A stretch of DNA of 64,000 nucleotides, taken from assembly GCF_040560245.1 (NCBI RefSeq), contig NZ_JAKMWP010000009.1, one strand, 5' to 3'. Each line of letters opens with the position of its first letter. The stretch's first letter is position 1. The notes below the pieces were generated by a model. That model ran no database searches. It had not been told where the DNA came from and saw nothing but the letters and a program-made list of their open reading frames with translations. Both the position numbers and the translations under genes were made by a program. Source of the DNA: Morganella sibonii. Its GTDB lineage: Bacteria > Pseudomonadota > Gammaproteobacteria > Enterobacterales > Enterobacteriaceae. This document shows, piece by piece, positions 62,686 through 64,000 of this stretch.

Positions 62686-63607
62686 ATCTGAATTTCAGGG
62701 CAATAAGGTTTGCTGCCAGCCTGGATTCTGAGGAAACAGCCAGGGTGAGTGTTAACGTGTCTTTTTCTGATAAGGTTTCAGTGGTACTGAAATGAGTTAC
62801 ACGTATTCCTTTCATCGTAATGTCGTTCTGATAACACGCGGCCTCCTGATTTGTGCTGAGTAAAACAAAGTCAGCTTCCGATGTTATCAGGTAATCACCC
62901 GGTGACAGTTGCTGAATAGTTATTTTCCCTTTACTGTCACCCGGCGCGATAAACAAGTTGTCATCGGTATCATTTTGGGATTTCAGCAGCTCAGTGAAAC
63001 GAAAATTCGCCATGCTGGCATGTCCCTGATGCGCAATTTTTGAGATTTCAGCAGCATCAGTAAAGCCAATCTCCGAAAAAAAACGACTGATTTTTTCGTT
63101 ACTGTTCAGCGGGGTGCTTTCTCCGTTTCCGGAGATGTAATGATATGTCATACGTCCGTATTCTTTACTGTCGGAAGTTGGTTGCTGATAACCGGAGTCA
63201 GCACAAAACGTGTAACAAAGGCCGATAGTTTTTTTCTGTTCAGTCACGCTGCAATCCGTACCATCTGATGAAGGATGGCTACCGGGCGGAATATAGAATG
63301 ATGTTTCGGTCAGCTCTGTATCACTGCCGGACGGAATATAACGTTCTGTGTTTTCTGACCATGTGTATTGTGTCCGTGCTTCAGAGTCACCGTATATCAC
63401 GGCCGGATGAATATTGTCAGGTATCCGGAAGTAGTGAGAGAGAGTCGTGAGTCCGTGGTGTGTTTCCGGCTTATGAGGCACGGGTTCGGAACTGTTTACG
63501 GCGCACTGCAAAAAACGCAGGAGCGACTTGACGATACTGCACTTATTAGGTTCCGGTTTCGGAGTTGTTTCTGATGTACGGGGAAGGTTTTTAATCTCTG
63601 GGATCAT
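62684..63607 (-). CDS. Orphan 307-residue protein of unknown function
   Basis: I do not recognise this family. I take the ATG at 63607 (MIPEIKNLPR) behind CCGGAAAATACACT; a longer reading to 63697 starts with an unlikely Cys/Pro-rich stretch. Residues 1-60 are low-complexity and rich in Pro, Thr, Ser and Lys, residues 150-200 hold several cysteines (CYTFCADSGY), and the C-terminal 80 residues alternate polar and hydrophobic like a beta domain. No signal peptide. Its stop abuts the CpxQ terminator. The disordered N-terminus would be compatible with a secreted effector, but nothing shows it. Confidence 0.55.
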   Translation of the reverse strand: MIPEIKNLPRTSETTPKPEPNKCSIVKSLLRFLQCAVNSSEPVPHKPETHHGLTTLSHYFRIPDNIHPAVIYGDSEARTQYTWSENTERYIPSGSDTELTETSFYIPPGSHPSSDGTDCSVTEQKKTIGLCYTFCADSGYQQPTSDSKEYGRMTYHYISGNGESTPLNSNEKISRFFSEIGFTDAAEISKIAHQGHASMANFRFTELLKSQNDTDDNLFIAPGDSKGKITIQQLSPGDYLITSEADFVLLSTNQEAACYQNDITMKGIRVTHFSTTETLSEKDTLTLTLAVSSESRLAANLIALKFR

Positions 63608-63747
63608 AGTGTATTTTCCGGAATTAAAAATAGGTATTTTACCGGGAGGGCAGGGAAATAATTGCAGAAAACAATTTACGGGCCTGTATTGCTGCATTTT
63701 TTTGAAAAAATATTTCGGATACGCTAATTGTTTTTGGTTTTCGGGTA

Positions 63748-63939
63748 TCAGAAGGGCCGGAAGTCACCGGGATTTATGACGGCTATCCCGGGCTGTATGA
63801 AAACCGGATGACCTCCGGCCGCTTCAGTGTCTCTGATGTGATCAACCGCGGCGGTATGTTCCCGGGGGCGGCGTGTTTCCCTGAATTCCGTGATGACTTC
63901 CGTGATGACAAAGTGCGGGAAACCGCGATTGAAAATTTG
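63748..63939 (+). pseudogene. pfkA: Fragment of pfkA (6-phosphofructokinase) fused to repeated cpxP 3' UTR
   Basis: The plus-strand frame reads EGPEVTGIYDGYPGLYENRM, SGRFSVSDVINRGGMFPGA, CFPEFRDD and KVRETAIENL. It corresponds to about residues 31-90 of E. coli PfkA (EGLEVMGIYDGY to AIENL). The first 30 codons, with the ATP-binding GGDAPGMN, are missing and there is no start codon; a stop lies upstream at 63703. The catalytic arginine of ARFPEF is Cys here, and TTCCGTGATGAC is tandemly duplicated (63886-63909). After AIENL the sequence switches to copy B of the cpxP UTR repeat. It cannot encode an active enzyme. Confidence 0.82.
63886..63909. repeat. 12-base tandem duplication in the pfkA fragment
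   Basis: TTCCGTGATGAC occurs twice in a row, giving FRDDFRDD where PfkA has a single FRDE. It is an in-frame slippage product. Confidence 0.9.
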
Positions 63940-63947
63940 CCGGAAGT

Positions 63948-64000
63948 AATTTGTCAGAGTAGTGAAGTCAGCAGAGTCGTTAAGTGGCACCCAAGACGTT
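63948..64000 (+). repeat. Copy B of the cpxP 3' UTR repeat, cut by window end
   Basis: Matches 62574-62626 with three mismatches. It is joined on the left to pfkA sequence. In copy A the next bases are CpxQ, so a second CpxQ may begin just past the window. Confidence 0.9.

Noticed and set aside
63748..63990. Minus-strand open frame at the right end
   Set aside because: It is the antisense of the pfkA fragment and has no protein-like features.
1..64000. Insertion sequences, prophage, CRISPR arrays, tRNA or rRNA genes
   Set aside because: No transposase-like proteins, repeat arrays or cloverleaf sequences were seen; intergenic gaps are mostly too short.

Overview
The window is a stretch of enterobacterial chromosome. 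Gene content and order point to the Morganellaceae, with Morganella as the best guess. Housekeeping proteins resemble E. coli closely, but the O-antigen cluster sits between cpxA and trmL/cysE/secB, a location known from Proteus, Providencia and relatives. The housekeeping DNA looks to be around 50% G+C, while the O-antigen genes are much more A+T rich. I see no IS elements, phage genes, CRISPR arrays, tRNAs or rRNAs. All identifications come from reading the sequence and recalling protein families; no database was searched.

Layout: 0-11.5 kb is a selenoprotein formate dehydrogenase block. It holds the end of a GNAT acetyltransferase, fdhD, then fdoGHI with an in-frame selenocysteine UGA and SECIS hairpin, fdhE, selA-selB and a GT-D glycosyltransferase-like gene. 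11.5-24 kb is a mixed accessory stretch: a ModG-like molybdate-binding protein, a cysteine-rich regulator divergent from an MFS exporter, a stand-alone divergent accA, two LysR regulators, a DUF411 copper-type protein, an MDR oxidoreductase, tehA, an invasin-like gene whose beta-barrel has an internal in-frame deletion, and xanQ. 24-30.5 kb is core housekeeping: yicC, rph-pyrE, slmA, dut, coaBC, radC, rpmB-rpmG. 30.9-44 kb makes the LPS core: a GT2 gene and a waaL-like ligase, mutM, coaD-waaE-waaA, the operon waaQ-wabG-wabH-wabN, then waaC-waaF-hldD.

44-52 kb holds two paralogous membrane proteins of unknown function, yibQ-envC, yibN, secB-gpsA-cysE and trmL. gpmM and grxC, present here in E. 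coli, are absent. 52-59.4 kb is an O-antigen cluster on the minus strand behind a JUMPstart/ops element: two GT2 genes, a KpsS-like protein, wzx, wzy, a GT14 enzyme and gnu. With gnu converting GlcNAc-PP-Und to GalNAc-PP-Und, the cluster can initiate, extend, flip and polymerise an O unit that WaaL joins to the core made by the neighbouring waa genes. 59.8-62.7 kb is the Cpx envelope-stress locus, with cpxRA divergent from cpxP, a consensus CpxR box and the CpxQ sRNA in the cpxP 3' UTR.

The last 1.3 kb is the most unusual part. An orphan gene is followed by a decayed fragment of pfkA that runs straight into a second copy of the cpxP 3' UTR. The window ends exactly where a second CpxQ would begin. 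Other points worth attention are the accA paralog with Cys204 in its active-site loop, the truncated inverse-autotransporter barrel, a structured leader before rpmB, and a hairpin that covers the trmL ribosome-binding site.
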